Positions 34,303-43,408 are shown, counted from the stretch's first letter. The stretch: 56,452 bases of DNA from Clostridia bacterium (GCA_017504625.1 JAFVQU010000022.1:1-56452); one strand, 5' to 3'. The notes: generated by a model from the sequence alone, not told the origin. Made by a program: numbers and translations.

Positions 34303-36132
34303 ATGAGTTCGAGATCTGATAAAAAAATAAATACTTACACAAGAGGGAGGAAAAGACGGCAGTATTCGCTGATAAGAAAACTACCGACGGCTATTCTGCT
34401 CTCTATCGTAGCTCCGCTTACGATTTGCCTTTTCGGCCCGTTTGAAACCTATTGCGGAAACGTAAGCGAATTTACCTTCGCGCTTGGTGATTTTCTTCCT
34501 TACGTGGCGGGGATCGCAGTAGCCTGCGCGGCGGTATTGTTCGCCTTGCTTATGATACTTGACGGCAAGGTGTTTGATATTGCGTCTGCGCTTGTTCTTG
34601 CCTTGACTGTTCTTACATTCGCGCAGAAATATTACCTCAATCTCGGCGTAAACGCTCTTGCGGGCGACGGCGTCGGAGTGACGGAGGTTGGCGCGCCTGC
34701 AACGTTTGTAAACGCGCTTATCTGGGTGCTTGTAATAGCGGGAGCTGTCACGGCGGCGCTCTTGCTCAAAAACCAGAATAAAGCGAGATTTTTCGTATGC
34801 ACCGCGCTTGTGCTTATGGCAGTTTTGGTAACTCAGACCGTTGGATGTATTGCAGTATCGACCGAGCTTGACGTAAACTCCGAGCAAGCCTCAGGTGTTA
34901 CCGCGCAAAATCCCGAAAATGCCAACAGAGAGCCTCAGATGCTTACCTACGAAAATCTCAACGAGCTTTCAAGCGGAAAAAACATAGTGTTTTTCCTTAT
35001 TGACCGCTTTGACGTGAGATATTTTGAAAGATTACAGAAGAATGATCCCGAGTTTTTGGCAAAGCTTGACGGATTTACCTTCTATAATGATTACACCAGC
35101 CTTTATTGCCGTACCTATCCTGCAATTGCATCGATATTGACGGGCAAGGAAAACGACTTTGAGGACAGCAGACTTAATTTCTTCAAGGAGATATACACCG
35201 ACGGCGGACATCTGCGAGATCTTCACGACGCGGGCTACGATATCAACGTATACACCGAAAAATATTACGCATACGACGATGCATACTATATGTCCGATTA
35301 CGTTAAGAATATATCGGGCGTAAACGGATACGAGATAGACAACAACCTTGCGCTCTCGACCGATATGCTCCGTCTTTCGCTCAGCACCTGCTTGCCTTTC
35401 GTGGCAAAGGATGCGGTCGGCTATATGAGTACTCCCGATTTCAACGCTCACGCAATATACGAGTCGGACGAGCCCGTTTATGACGCCGATATGAAGAACG
35501 TTTACGAATATATCACGCAAAACGAATTTGTGACCGAGAAAAGTGAGGGACAGTTCAGCTTTATCCATATATACGGATGCCACACACCCTTGAAGTATAA
35601 TCTTAATTGGGAAGAGGCAAACGATAAGGAAAAGAACGATACCTCAATAGCGCTCAAGCAAAGTCTTACCATCATATACGAATATATTGAAGAAATGAAG
35701 CGACTCGGAGTTTACGACGATGCGACGATTGTTATTACGGGAGACCACCCCGCCGCGCTCAGCGACACCAAGCTTATCGGTGAAACGGGCAGAAGCGACG
35801 ACAACGGAACGCGCATTACGGCGATGCTTTTCAAGAGATCGGGCGAGAGCGGCACGGCGCTTAAAACAAGCACCGCTCAGATCTCGCAGGACGAGCTTTG
35901 GGCAACGATATACGAGTCTGAGGGACTTACTTCGCTTAAGACGGGCGAATCCTTCTTTGATATCATAGAGGGAGAAGATAGAACGAGAAGATATCTCTTT
36001 GAGATGTCTGTCACTCTTGAGGACAAGTCGCGCGCCGACGAAATAGTGACCTACAAGATCGTGGGAAGCGCAAGAAATAAGGATAACTGGTCTGTTGAGG
36101 ATCGCAGGGTTATCGGCAAGATATATAAATAA
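34303..36132 (+). CDS. Alkaline phosphatase/LTA-synthase-like membrane protein
   Basis: A 609-residue protein. The N-terminal 190 residues contain about five transmembrane segments; the rest is an extracellular sulfatase/alkaline-phosphatase-superfamily domain. GKNIVFFLIDRFDVRYFERL is the metal-binding first strand, CRTYPAIASILTG occupies the nucleophile region (Thr or Ser where LTA synthase has Thr), FSFIHIYGCHTPLKY and ATIVITGDHPAAL are later metal-site motifs. LtaS-type enzymes transfer glycerol phosphate from phosphatidylglycerol; this may do so or remove such groups. GGAG lies six bases before the ATG. First gene of an operon with a YidC-glycerophosphotransferase fusion 14 bp downstream. 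Confidence 0.78.
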   Translation: MSSRSDKKINTYTRGRKRRQYSLIRKLPTAILLSIVAPLTICLFGPFETYCGNVSEFTFALGDFLPYVAGIAVACAAVLFALLMILDGKVFDIASALVLALTVLTFAQKYYLNLGVNALAGDGVGVTEVGAPATFVNALIWVLVIAGAVTAALLLKNQNKARFFVCTALVLMAVLVTQTVGCIAVSTELDVNSEQASGVTAQNPENANREPQMLTYENLNELSSGKNIVFFLIDRFDVRYFERLQKNDPEFLAKLDGFTFYNDYTSLYCRTYPAIASILTGKENDFEDSRLNFFKEIYTDGGHLRDLHDAGYDINVYTEKYYAYDDAYYMSDYVKNISGVNGYEIDNNLALSTDMLRLSLSTCLPFVAKDAVGYMSTPDFNAHAIYESDEPVYDADMKNVYEYITQNEFVTEKSEGQFSFIHIYGCHTPLKYNLNWEEANDKEKNDTSIALKQSLTIIYEYIEEMKRLGVYDDATIVITGDHPAALSDTKLIGETGRSDDNGTRITAMLFKRSGESGTALKTSTAQISQDELWATIYESEGLTSLKTGESFFDIIEGEDRTRRYLFEMSVTLEDKSRADEIVTYKIVGSARNKDNWSVEDRRVIGKIYK

Positions 36133-36146
36133 TTTCGGAGAAAATA

Positions 36147-38222
36147 ATGGATCAGATACTGTATTACATCTGCATTCCGCTTGGAGTGCTGATGAAATGG
36201 TGCTGGCAGCTGCTTGGCAATTACGGTCTTGCCGTTTTGCTCTTTACGCTTGCCACCAAATTAGTTCTTTTACCTATCTCGGTATGGATACACAAGAATT
36301 CGATTCTTATGGTCAAGATACAGCCCGAGATGAATATGCTCAAGGTCAAGTATAACGGTGATAGTCAGACGCTTGCAACCGAGCAGACAAAGCTTTTCAA
36401 AAGGGCAAAATACCGCCCGATGCTGACGCTTGTTCCTCTCGTTTTGCAGATAGTGCTTTTGCTTGGAGTTGTCTATATTATCAACCGCCCTCTGACTTAT
36501 CTCTTCGGCGTGGAAAGTGCCGATATTCTCTCTCTGGCGGGTGCGGCGGGAATGAATCTTGAGTCCTCGTCCTACGAGCTTTCGCTTATCGAGGCGGTAC
36601 GCGCGGGAAGCTACGCTCTGCCCGAAAATTTCGCGTGGGTGGGCGATAAGATAGCGGCTTTTGACAGTAGCTTTTTAGGGCTTGAGCTTGCGACGATACC
36701 GACGGCGGTATGGGGAATTTACACCTTGATCCCGCTTCTTGCCGCGGCATCATCATGGCTTCTTTGCTTTGCGCAAAATAAAGCAAACGTGCTTCAGCAC
36801 GAGCAGGGAAATGGCAACAAATACGGCACGATGATATTCTCGGTCTGCCTCTCGCTTTATCTCGGCTGCTTCGTGCCTGCGGGTATCGCGCTTTACTGGA
36901 TGGCGGGAAATATTCTGTCCGTCATACAGCTTTTGTTGCTCAACGCGGCAATAAGCCCGAAAAGATACGTCGATTACGAGGCGCTTGAGGAGAGCCGCAA
37001 GGCTCTTGCGGAGCTTAGATTAGACGAGGCTGCAGAGGCTAAGAAAAACAAAGAAAAGGAAAACCGCCGTCGCGAGAGTGCCGACTACAAGAGATTTTTC
37101 TCTATCGCAAACAAGCACCTCGTTATATATTCGGAAAAGAGCGGATTTTATAAGTATTTCAAGGGAATTATCAAGGAGCTGCTTGCGCGCTCCGATATGG
37201 TGATACATTACGTCACCAATGATCCCGACGACGTTATTTTTGAGATCGCCAAGAAGAACCGCCGCATAAAGCCATACTATATCGGACTTAAAAAGACGAT
37301 AAGCCTGATGCTTAAGCTTGAGTGTGATATCTGCGTTATGACGACGCCCGATCTCGACAAATATTACCTAAAAAAGTCCAAAATGAAGAAGGATATCGAG
37401 TATATCTACATTCCTCACGCGCTTATGAGTATGCATATGGGAATGAAGGAGGGCTCGCTTGACGCCTTTGATACTATCTTCTGCGCAGGAGAGCATATAA
37501 AGAGGGAGGTTCGCGCGACAGAGCGTGTTTACGGATTGGCAAGCAAGGAGTGCGTCGAGTTCGGCTATCCTCTCGTTGACGACCTCATCCCGCTTGGCGA
37601 GGAGGAAAGAAGAACGCACAAGAAGGGCGGCAGACGAGAGATACTTATCGCACCGACCTGGAACGAGGATAATATCCTTGACAGCTGTATTGACGAGATG
37701 CTTGAAAAGCTCCTTTGCGACGAGTATCATATCACCGTCCGTCCTCACCCCGAGTATGTAAAGAGATTCGGGCAGAGAATGAACGCAACGGTTGAGCGTT
37801 GGAAGGATAAAGTCGGCGAGGGACTTAGCTTTGAGCTTGACTTCTCAAGCAATAAGTCTACCTATTCCTCCGATCTTATGATAACCGACTGGTCGGGAAT
37901 TTCGTTTGAGTTCAGCTTCGCAACCAAGCGTCCGACTCTCTTCGTAAACACAAAAATGAAGGTGCTTAACGAAAATTGGCAAAAGATAGACTGCACGCCT
38001 ATTGAGATCACTCTCCGTGACGAGATCGGCATGTCGATAGAAAAGAGCGACGTTAAAAATATCGGCGAGATAGTCAAGGACACGTTTAAGAGATCGACCG
38101 AGTACAAAAAGAGGATTGAGGCCGCGCTTCATAAAGCGGTGTATAACGTCGGGCACTCTGATCCCGTCGGAGCGAAGTATATTTTGAGAAGACTTGTTGA
38201 GATACAGGAGGGAAGAAAATGA
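36147..38222 (+). CDS. YidC/Oxa1 insertase domain fused to CDP-glycerol glycerophosphotransferase-like domain
   Basis: A 691-residue fusion. Residues 1-290 read as a YidC/Oxa1 core: GNYGLAVLLFTLATKLVLLPIS, then KIQPEMNMLKVKYNGD, TKLFKRAKYRPM, and FVPAGIALYWMAGNILSVIQ. The groove Arg of YidC appears replaced by Lys (about residue 38). A charged linker (about 290-325) leads to a TagB/TagF-type domain: IYIPHALMSMHMGMKEGSLDAFDTIFCAGEHIKREV, ILIAPTWNED, ITVRPHPEYVKR and DLMITDWSGISFEFSFATKRPTLFVNT. These two domains are normally separate proteins. It suggests a polymerase held at, or helped by, a membrane insertase-like unit. Stop overlaps the next gene by four bases. Confidence 0.88.
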   Translation: MDQILYYICIPLGVLMKWCWQLLGNYGLAVLLFTLATKLVLLPISVWIHKNSILMVKIQPEMNMLKVKYNGDSQTLATEQTKLFKRAKYRPMLTLVPLVLQIVLLLGVVYIINRPLTYLFGVESADILSLAGAAGMNLESSSYELSLIEAVRAGSYALPENFAWVGDKIAAFDSSFLGLELATIPTAVWGIYTLIPLLAAASSWLLCFAQNKANVLQHEQGNGNKYGTMIFSVCLSLYLGCFVPAGIALYWMAGNILSVIQLLLLNAAISPKRYVDYEALEESRKALAELRLDEAAEAKKNKEKENRRRESADYKRFFSIANKHLVIYSEKSGFYKYFKGIIKELLARSDMVIHYVTNDPDDVIFEIAKKNRRIKPYYIGLKKTISLMLKLECDICVMTTPDLDKYYLKKSKMKKDIEYIYIPHALMSMHMGMKEGSLDAFDTIFCAGEHIKREVRATERVYGLASKECVEFGYPLVDDLIPLGEEERRTHKKGGRREILIAPTWNEDNILDSCIDEMLEKLLCDEYHITVRPHPEYVKRFGQRMNATVERWKDKVGEGLSFELDFSSNKSTYSSDLMITDWSGISFEFSFATKRPTLFVNTKMKVLNENWQKIDCTPIEITLRDEIGMSIEKSDVKNIGEIVKDTFKRSTEYKKRIEAALHKAVYNVGHSDPVGAKYILRRLVEIQEGRK

Positions 38223-38494
38223 TCTTTAATTTTTTGATCGGCACGGTCGCAGAGCTTGATCCCGTATCGCTTTACATTGACCCGACCGCGATAACCACCT
38301 CTCTCGTATCCGCAAGCGGAATCATAATCGCGCTTGGCGCGTCGGCGGGTGTCATTCTCGGAAAGGCGGCAACGATAAGCGCAAATCTAAGCGTTTTCAC
38401 GGCAAAAATAAGCCGCTTCTTCCTTAACGTTTTCGGAGTTGTAGAGTACGGAGGCAAGACGTTTGAGCCCGAGATCACGGTAAAGAAAAAATAA
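38219..38494 (+). CDS. Small membrane protein of the polymer operon
   Basis: A 91-residue protein translationally coupled to the fusion gene (ATGA overlap). One or two hydrophobic segments: a start MIFNFLIG, then SLYIDPTAITTSLVSASGIIIALGASAGVILG. The YIDP motif followed by small residues recalls YIDPGTGS-type small membrane proteins seen beside polysaccharide genes. A basic, Phe-rich amphipathic segment (KISRFFLNVFGV) and a VKKK end follow. No family name assigned. Probably an assembly or anchoring partner of the fusion protein. Confidence 0.75.
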   Translation: MIFNFLIGTVAELDPVSLYIDPTAITTSLVSASGIIIALGASAGVILGKAATISANLSVFTAKISRFFLNVFGVVEYGGKTFEPEITVKKK

Positions 38495-38508
38495 TTTATC
38501 AATCGCAT

Positions 38509-38541
38509 AAAAATGCGCCCGAAAATGTGGGCGCATTTTTT
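38509..38541 (+). terminator. Terminator of the teichoic-acid-like operon
   Basis: AAAATGCGCCC (38510-38520) pairs with GGGCGCATTTT (38529-38539), eight-base loop, T-rich 3' side. Confidence 0.9.
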
Positions 38542-38635
38542 GTTACATTTTTAACAAATAAGCTTTCATCACACGAAAGATTGTGTATTTTTTACCAAAA
38601 GTTGTGTTTACTTCGCTTTAATTTGCTAAAATCTA

Positions 38636-38664
38636 TTGACGAAAAATTTTTATGGTAGTATAAT
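38636..38664 (+). promoter_or_regulatory. Promoter of serC
   Basis: TTGACG (38636-38641) and TATAAT (38659-38664), 17-bp spacer, about 40 bp before the ATG. Confidence 0.8.
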
Positions 38665-38706
38665 TGTAATAATTTATTTTTGATTTACACATCGGAGGTT
38701 TTTACT

Positions 38707-39804
38707 ATGAACAGAGTGTATAATTTTTCCGCAGGCCCTTCAATGCTTCCTATGCCTGTGCTTGAAAAAGCCGCAAGCGAGCTTATCTCGTACGGCGATT
38801 CGGGAATGTCAGTTATGGAAATGAGCCACCGCTCACCCGATTACGAGGCAATTATAGCAAAGGCAGAGTCTGACCTCCGCAAGATAATGAATATTCCCGA
38901 CAACTACAAGGTGCTTTTCCTTCAGGGCGGCGCATCAACTCAGTTTTCGTCGGTTATTCTTAATCTCATTAACCGCGCTCCCGCAAAGAAGGGACTTTAC
39001 GCCGTTTCTGGACAGTTTTCGGGCAAGGCGTACAAGGAGGCGCAGAAGATGGGATATAACGTCAAGTGTATCGCCACTACGAAGGACGATAATTTCGACC
39101 ACGTTCCCGTAATTACTCGCGACATGGTTGATCAGGACGCATCCTATCTCCACATCTGTTTTAACAACACGATCTACGGCACCAAGTACGGATATATCCC
39201 CGACACGGGCGACGTTCCGCTTGTTGCAGACCTTTCGTCCTGCATCATTTCCGAGCCTGTTGACGTGACTAAATTCGGTGTTATTTACGCAGGCGCGCAG
39301 AAGAATATGGCTCCCGCGGGCCTTACTCTCGTTATCGTAAGAGAGGATCTTCTCGGCTTCTGTGAGGAAACTGCTCCCACTATGCTTGACTGGAAGGTCA
39401 TGGCAGAGAATGGCTCTATGTATAATACTCCCCCCTGCTACGCTATCTATATGGCGGGACTTGTCTACGAATGGATCGAGCAGATCGGCGGTCTTGACGT
39501 TATGAAGGAAATGAACGAAAAGAAGGCAGATCTTCTTTACGATTATCTCGACAGTCAGGACTACTATTTCGCTCCCGTCAAGAAGGACTCGCGCTCTATG
39601 ATGAACGTTACCTTCGTTACGGGAGATGCCGAGCTTGACAAAAAGTTTGCGAAAGAGGCAAGCGAGGCGGGGCTCAAAAATCTCAAGGGACACCGTTCCG
39701 TCGGCGGTATGAGAGCCTCTATCTACAACGCTATGCCATACGAGGGCGTTGCCGCTCTCGTTGAGTTTATGAAGAAGTTCGCAGAGGAGAATCCTAAGGC
39801 GTAA
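38707..39804 (+). CDS. serC: Phosphoserine aminotransferase
   Basis: Second step of serine synthesis: 3-phosphohydroxypyruvate plus glutamate to phosphoserine. 365 residues, full length, class V PLP fold. It begins with RVYNFSAGPSMLP, has MEMSHRSPDYEAI and FLQGGASTQFS, the PLP-binding lysine in YAGAQKNMAPAGLT, and ends with GHRSVGGMRASIYNAMP, which binds phosphate. The ATG at 38707 is preceded by CGGAGG. It is followed, after a repeat element, by serA, so the two steps are kept together. Confidence 0.96.
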   Translation: MNRVYNFSAGPSMLPMPVLEKAASELISYGDSGMSVMEMSHRSPDYEAIIAKAESDLRKIMNIPDNYKVLFLQGGASTQFSSVILNLINRAPAKKGLYAVSGQFSGKAYKEAQKMGYNVKCIATTKDDNFDHVPVITRDMVDQDASYLHICFNNTIYGTKYGYIPDTGDVPLVADLSSCIISEPVDVTKFGVIYAGAQKNMAPAGLTLVIVREDLLGFCEETAPTMLDWKVMAENGSMYNTPPCYAIYMAGLVYEWIEQIGGLDVMKEMNEKKADLLYDYLDSQDYYFAPVKKDSRSMMNVTFVTGDAELDKKFAKEASEAGLKNLKGHRSVGGMRASIYNAMPYEGVAALVEFMKKFAEENPKA

Positions 39805-39807
39805 GGA

Positions 39808-40186
39808 GTTAGATTGGTGTTAGGATAGCCTCCGGCGGCAAGCTTTTTTGGAAAAAAGCTTGGCAAAAAACTCTTAATAAGGTTTTTGGGTCCTTTTAGG
39901 GTGTCGTAGGATTTTTCGCGGCAAGCCGCTAAAAAAATCCCTCACTGTCATTTCCGTGTTGATAGGGTGTTGAACCCATCAAATAAAGTCTAACTAAACT
40001 TAAAAATACTTTGATTTCAAATTTATAATATCGGTTGGGTTCTATACGGCAGGGCGTACTACATCTCAGTAGGCTGAAATTTGCGAGCAAATTTCAGCGT
40101 CACTCCACCTTGGTTAGAACCCCCGGGGCAAAGTTCTTTGCCAAGCTTTCTTTCAAGAAAGCGACCTATCCTTAGCACTATCTAAC
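39808..40186. repeat. MITE-like element with long imperfect terminal inverted repeats
   Basis: Nearly the whole 399-bp gap between serC and serA. The left end (39808-39871) begins GTTAGATTGGTGTTAGGATAG and ends AAGCTTGGCAAAAAAC; the right end (40133-40186), when complemented, begins GTTAGATAGTGCTAAGGATAG and ends AAGCTTGGCAAAGAAC. Inside are a stem GGATTTTT/AAAAATCC nesting GCGGC/GCCGC and a CTGAAATTTGC palindrome near 40074. The left block GCCTCCGGCGGCAAGCTT also occurs at 15010-15194. No coding sequence was seen. Confidence 0.7.
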
Positions 40187-40203
40187 TACAAGGGAGAACG
40201 ATC

Positions 40204-41361
40204 ATGATTAAAAATATAAAATTGCTCAACAAGATAGCCAAGATTGGCACCGATAAGCTTGACAGAAGTCTTTTTAACGTAGGCGAGGACGTAGACGCGC
40301 CTTATGGAATAATGGTTCGTTCCGCAAGCATGCATGAAATGGAATTCAATAGCGAGCTTCGCGCAATTGCAAGAGCGGGCGCGGGAGTCAACAATATTCC
40401 GATCGAGCGATGCACGGAAAACGGCATCGTGGTGTTCAACACTCCCGGAGCAAACGCAAACGCGGTAAAGGAGCTTGTAATCGCGGGACTTATGCTTGCG
40501 TCGCGTGACGTTGTCGGCGGCGTAAAGTGGGCAGGCACGCTCACCGAGGACGTAGCTGGGCAGGTTGAGAAGGGTAAGTCGAAGTTTGCGGGCGTTGAGG
40601 TCGCGGGCAAGACGCTCGGTGTTATCGGACTTGGCGCTATCGGCGGCATGGTTGCAAACACCGCGGTCCATCTTCGTATGGAGGTTGTAGGATGCGACCC
40701 CTATCTCTCGGTTGAGGCGGCTTGGAGTCTGAATCATCACATTGAAAAGGCGGCAACCTACAACGATATCTATGCTTGCTCCGATTACATAACTCTCCAC
40801 GTTCCTTCGACTCCTCAGACGAAGGGAATGATAAACAAGGACACAATCGCGAAAATGAAGGACGGCGTAAGAATTCTCAATTTTGCGCGCGCGGATCTTG
40901 TTAATGCCGATGACCTTAAGGAAGCACTTGCAAGCGGAAAGGTTGCGGCATACGTAACCGATTTCCCCACCGAAGAGGTAATAAACGTGCCCGGCGTGGT
41001 TGCTATCCCCCACCTTGGCGCATCTACCGCTGAAAGCGAGGATAACTGCGCGGTTATGGCGGCTATGGAGCTTGGAGATTATATTGCAAACGGAAACATT
41101 CGCAACAGTGTGAACTTCCCGGCGGTTTCAATGCCTCGCAGCAGTGATTGCAGACTTTGCATTCTCCACAAGAACGTTCCCGCTATGCTTACCAAGTTTA
41201 CGGCTATCTGCGCCGAGCAGGGAATCAACATTGAAAATATGACCAGCAAGTCGCGCGGAGACGTTGCTTACACGATGCTTGACGTAAACGGCAAGCCCGA
41301 GGACGCGTCGGTTCAGATCCTTAAGGATATGGCGGACGTTATGAGAGTAAGAGTTCTTTGA
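40204..41361 (+). CDS. serA: D-3-phosphoglycerate dehydrogenase
   Basis: First step of serine synthesis, oxidising 3-phosphoglycerate with NAD. A 385-residue protein: substrate domain with RSASMHEMEF and RAGAGVNNIP, NAD-binding Rossmann motif GVIGLGAIGGMVAN, the active-site loop ARADLVN, and the catalytic His in IPHLGASTAESEDN. The C-terminal ACT domain (FTAICAEQGINIENMTSKSRG) can bind serine as a feedback inhibitor. GGGAGAA precedes the ATG at 40204. It is the only gene after the MITE-like element and has its own terminator. Confidence 0.95.
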   Translation: MIKNIKLLNKIAKIGTDKLDRSLFNVGEDVDAPYGIMVRSASMHEMEFNSELRAIARAGAGVNNIPIERCTENGIVVFNTPGANANAVKELVIAGLMLASRDVVGGVKWAGTLTEDVAGQVEKGKSKFAGVEVAGKTLGVIGLGAIGGMVANTAVHLRMEVVGCDPYLSVEAAWSLNHHIEKAATYNDIYACSDYITLHVPSTPQTKGMINKDTIAKMKDGVRILNFARADLVNADDLKEALASGKVAAYVTDFPTEEVINVPGVVAIPHLGASTAESEDNCAVMAAMELGDYIANGNIRNSVNFPAVSMPRSSDCRLCILHKNVPAMLTKFTAICAEQGINIENMTSKSRGDVAYTMLDVNGKPEDASVQILKDMADVMRVRVL

Positions 41362-41378
41362 TCAATAAATAAAACGAT

Positions 41379-41410
41379 GGGTGCAACGCTTTGGCGTTGC
41401 ACCCTGTTTT
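41379..41410 (+). terminator. Terminator of serA
   Basis: GGGTGCAACGC (41379-41389) pairs perfectly with 41394-41404 around TTTG; TTTT follows. Confidence 0.9.
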
Positions 41411-41443
41411 ATAGATTGTAGAAAAAAGTCAAGGCTGTCGTGA

Positions 41444-41872
41444 TTATTTTCCCTTGCGGGGAAATTCTCTTGCCGTTCCGCCATTCATGCCGTTGCCGTT
41501 CATTCCGCCATCTCCCGACGTGCCGCCGATACCCATAGAACCACCGCCGTTTCCGCCGTGATTGCCGTTCATACCGCCGTTTGCCGTGCCGCCCATAATA
41601 CCGCGTGCGCCCTCAGTAACACCGCCGACGATGTTACGCGCGCCCTCGGTTGCGTCGGTAACTATTTCACCGACCACACCGTTCTCGTTTTCTTCCGACT
41701 GGGGAAGAGAGGGCTTTCCGCTCGGCTTGTTGTTCTTTTCCTCTGTCGTTACCTGACCGTCGCTGCCCGCGTCGTGCGTGGTATCCTTATTTCCTCCGCA
41801 GGAGGTAAAGATAGCCGCGCAAAGACAGAGCGAAAGAATGAGGCTTGATATTTTAAACTTATTTTTCATCAT
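41444..41872 (-). CDS. Gly/Asn/Met-rich lipoprotein
   Basis: A 142-residue secreted lipoprotein. The signal MMKNKFKISSLILSLCLCAA ends in a lipobox TSC (about residue 27). A Ser/Glu/Asn linker and two repeats EGARNIVGGVT/EGARGIMGGTA precede a low-complexity Gly/Asn/Met tail ending in REFPRKGK. The ATG at 41872 follows GGAG; the open frame extends further without a site. No family recognised. Monocistronic, facing serA. Confidence 0.75.
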   Translation of the reverse strand: MMKNKFKISSLILSLCLCAAIFTSCGGNKDTTHDAGSDGQVTTEEKNNKPSGKPSLPQSEENENGVVGEIVTDATEGARNIVGGVTEGARGIMGGTANGGMNGNHGGNGGGSMGIGGTSGDGGMNGNGMNGGTAREFPRKGK

Positions 41873-42023
41873 TTGCACTCCAAAAGCCGCATCTGCGGCC
41901 ATTTTTGTCATTTGCGAGACTTTCGTCCGCAAAATTATTGTTTCCCGATGCATTCTGATTACTCACTGAAATTTTTAGAAAAATTTGCAAATGAAAGATT
42001 TGTGGCTAAGCTATCTTTAAAAC

Positions 42024-42054
42024 AAAAAACACCGCCGACAAAATCGGCGGTGTT
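42024..42054 (-). terminator. Terminator of the acyl carrier protein gene
   Basis: ACACCGCCGA with its complement around a five-base loop; on the minus strand TTTTTTG follows. Confidence 0.9.
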
Positions 42055-42065
42055 AATTTAAAGCT

Positions 42066-42281
42066 TTACCGAAGGCTTGCGATGTAAGCCGCGAGCTTTG
42101 CGGGGGTGTTTACCTGAGGAGTGAGGTCAACGGTAATGTTCATAGTGTCCTCAAGTTGAATTACAAGCTCTGCAAGGTCGAGGGAGTCAAGTCCCATCTC
42201 AACGAAGGTCTGATTTGCGTTGTAGTCGGATACAGGGCGATCCTGATATTCCGCGATTATCTCGATAATCTTCTGTTCCAT
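42066..42281 (-). CDS. Acyl carrier protein
   Basis: A 71-residue acidic helical protein. The phosphopantetheine serine is in GLDSLDLAELVIQLED, the canonical DSL motif. MEQKIIEIIAEYQDRPVSDYNANQTF is the first helix. The ATG at 42281 is preceded by AAGGAG. It stands alone, away from fab genes, so it could be a second ACP for a special acyl pathway rather than the main AcpP. Confidence 0.88.
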   Translation of the reverse strand: MEQKIIEIIAEYQDRPVSDYNANQTFVEMGLDSLDLAELVIQLEDTMNITVDLTPQVNTPAKLAAYIASLR

Positions 42282-42520
42282 AGTGTTCTCCTTGTTATTT
42301 AAAAAATTCACGGTTGTTTATTAACTCAGTATTAACAAACACGATTATACCATAAAAAAACGCCTTTGTCAATGATACAACATCTTATTTGGAAAAATAA
42401 AAAGTGCAAAATAATACAAAAAAAGAGGTAAATTAAGGTTTTTTGAGAAAATATCTTGATTTTTTCCGCGTTTTGTATTATGATTATATACGTAGAAAAA
42501 ATTTACATCTGGAGGCTAAT

Positions 42521-43078
42521 ATGGCAAAGAAACAGAGAAAGAAATCTACCTTTTGGGAAGACTTCAAAAAGTTTATAACAAAGGGCAACGTCATTGATAT
42601 GGCTGTTGCGGTAGTAATAGGCGGTGCGTTCGGAAAGATCACCACAGGCCTCGTAAACTACATAATCACTCCTCTTACAAGCATTTTCCTTGGCGAGATA
42701 GACCTTACCGGCGTAAAGACCGTGCTCGTTGACGAGGTTCTTAACGAGGCGGGTGAAGTGACAACTCCCGAGGTTGCTATTCTTTGGGGACAGTGGATAC
42801 AGACCATCATCGACTTCCTTATTATCGCATTCGTTATCTTCGTCGTTCTTCGTATTATTATGAACGTGAAGAATAAGCTTGGTGAGAAGGAAGCAGAGGA
42901 TATGGCTCTTGCGGCGGCTGAAGCAAAGGCGATCGCTGACGCAGAGGCGGCAGAGAAGGCAGAAAAGGCTGCAGAGGAGAAGGCAAGACTTGAGGCTCGT
43001 GAGAACGAGTTCTATGCAAACGTTGCAAAGCAGGCAGAGCTTCTTGCCGAAATTCGCGACGCAGTAAAGAAGCAGTAA
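42521..43078 (+). CDS. mscL: Large-conductance mechanosensitive channel with extended coiled-coil tail
   Basis: A tension-gated channel that vents solutes on osmotic downshock. FITKGNVIDMAVAVVIGGAFGKI is the first membrane helix of MscL and WIQTIIDFLIIAFVIFVVLRI the second. The family is typically about 130-150 residues; this 185-residue form has an extra Ala/Glu/Lys-rich helix (residues about 125-185), probably a pentameric coiled coil in the cytoplasm. A GGAGG site is placed before the ATG at 42521; the longer open frame is rejected. It is followed by a small TM2-like gene. Confidence 0.93.
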   Translation: MAKKQRKKSTFWEDFKKFITKGNVIDMAVAVVIGGAFGKITTGLVNYIITPLTSIFLGEIDLTGVKTVLVDEVLNEAGEVTTPEVAILWGQWIQTIIDFLIIAFVIFVVLRIIMNVKNKLGEKEAEDMALAAAEAKAIADAEAAEKAEKAAEEKARLEARENEFYANVAKQAELLAEIRDAVKKQ

Positions 43079-43140
43079 TAATCTACGGCTTCGACACGTA
43101 AAATTTAAAACCAAAAAACAACATATAAGGAGGTCTTTTT

Positions 43141-43392
43141 ATGGACAACAAGATTCTTTTTGGTATTATGACGATTATTTTCAACTCCATCGGAGTTCCT
43201 TGCTTCATGCAGGGCAAGATAGGCCCCGGTATCGTAAGAATCGTTCTTAATATCGTAACCTTCGGCGTTATCGGAGTTATCAACGAGATCCTTGGAATTA
43301 TTCAGGGTATCAAGATCCTTTGCATGTCTGACGAAGAGTATGCGGCAGCTGATAAGGCAACTCTCCTCAGCGGAGTTCCTTCCGGCAAGTAA
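43141..43392 (+). CDS. TM2-like small membrane protein
   Basis: An 83-residue protein with two hydrophobic segments around a short polar turn: ILFGIMTIIFNSIGVPCFMQGKIGPGIVRIVLNIVTFGVIGVINEI. This pattern and the GIIQGIKILCMSDEEY end match small TM2-domain-type proteins. A perfect TAAGGAGG site precedes the ATG. It is followed by a clear terminator and may share the mscL message. Confidence 0.78.
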   Translation: MDNKILFGIMTIIFNSIGVPCFMQGKIGPGIVRIVLNIVTFGVIGVINEILGIIQGIKILCMSDEEYAAADKATLLSGVPSGK

Positions 43393-43408
43393 TCAATAGG
43401 GTAAAACA

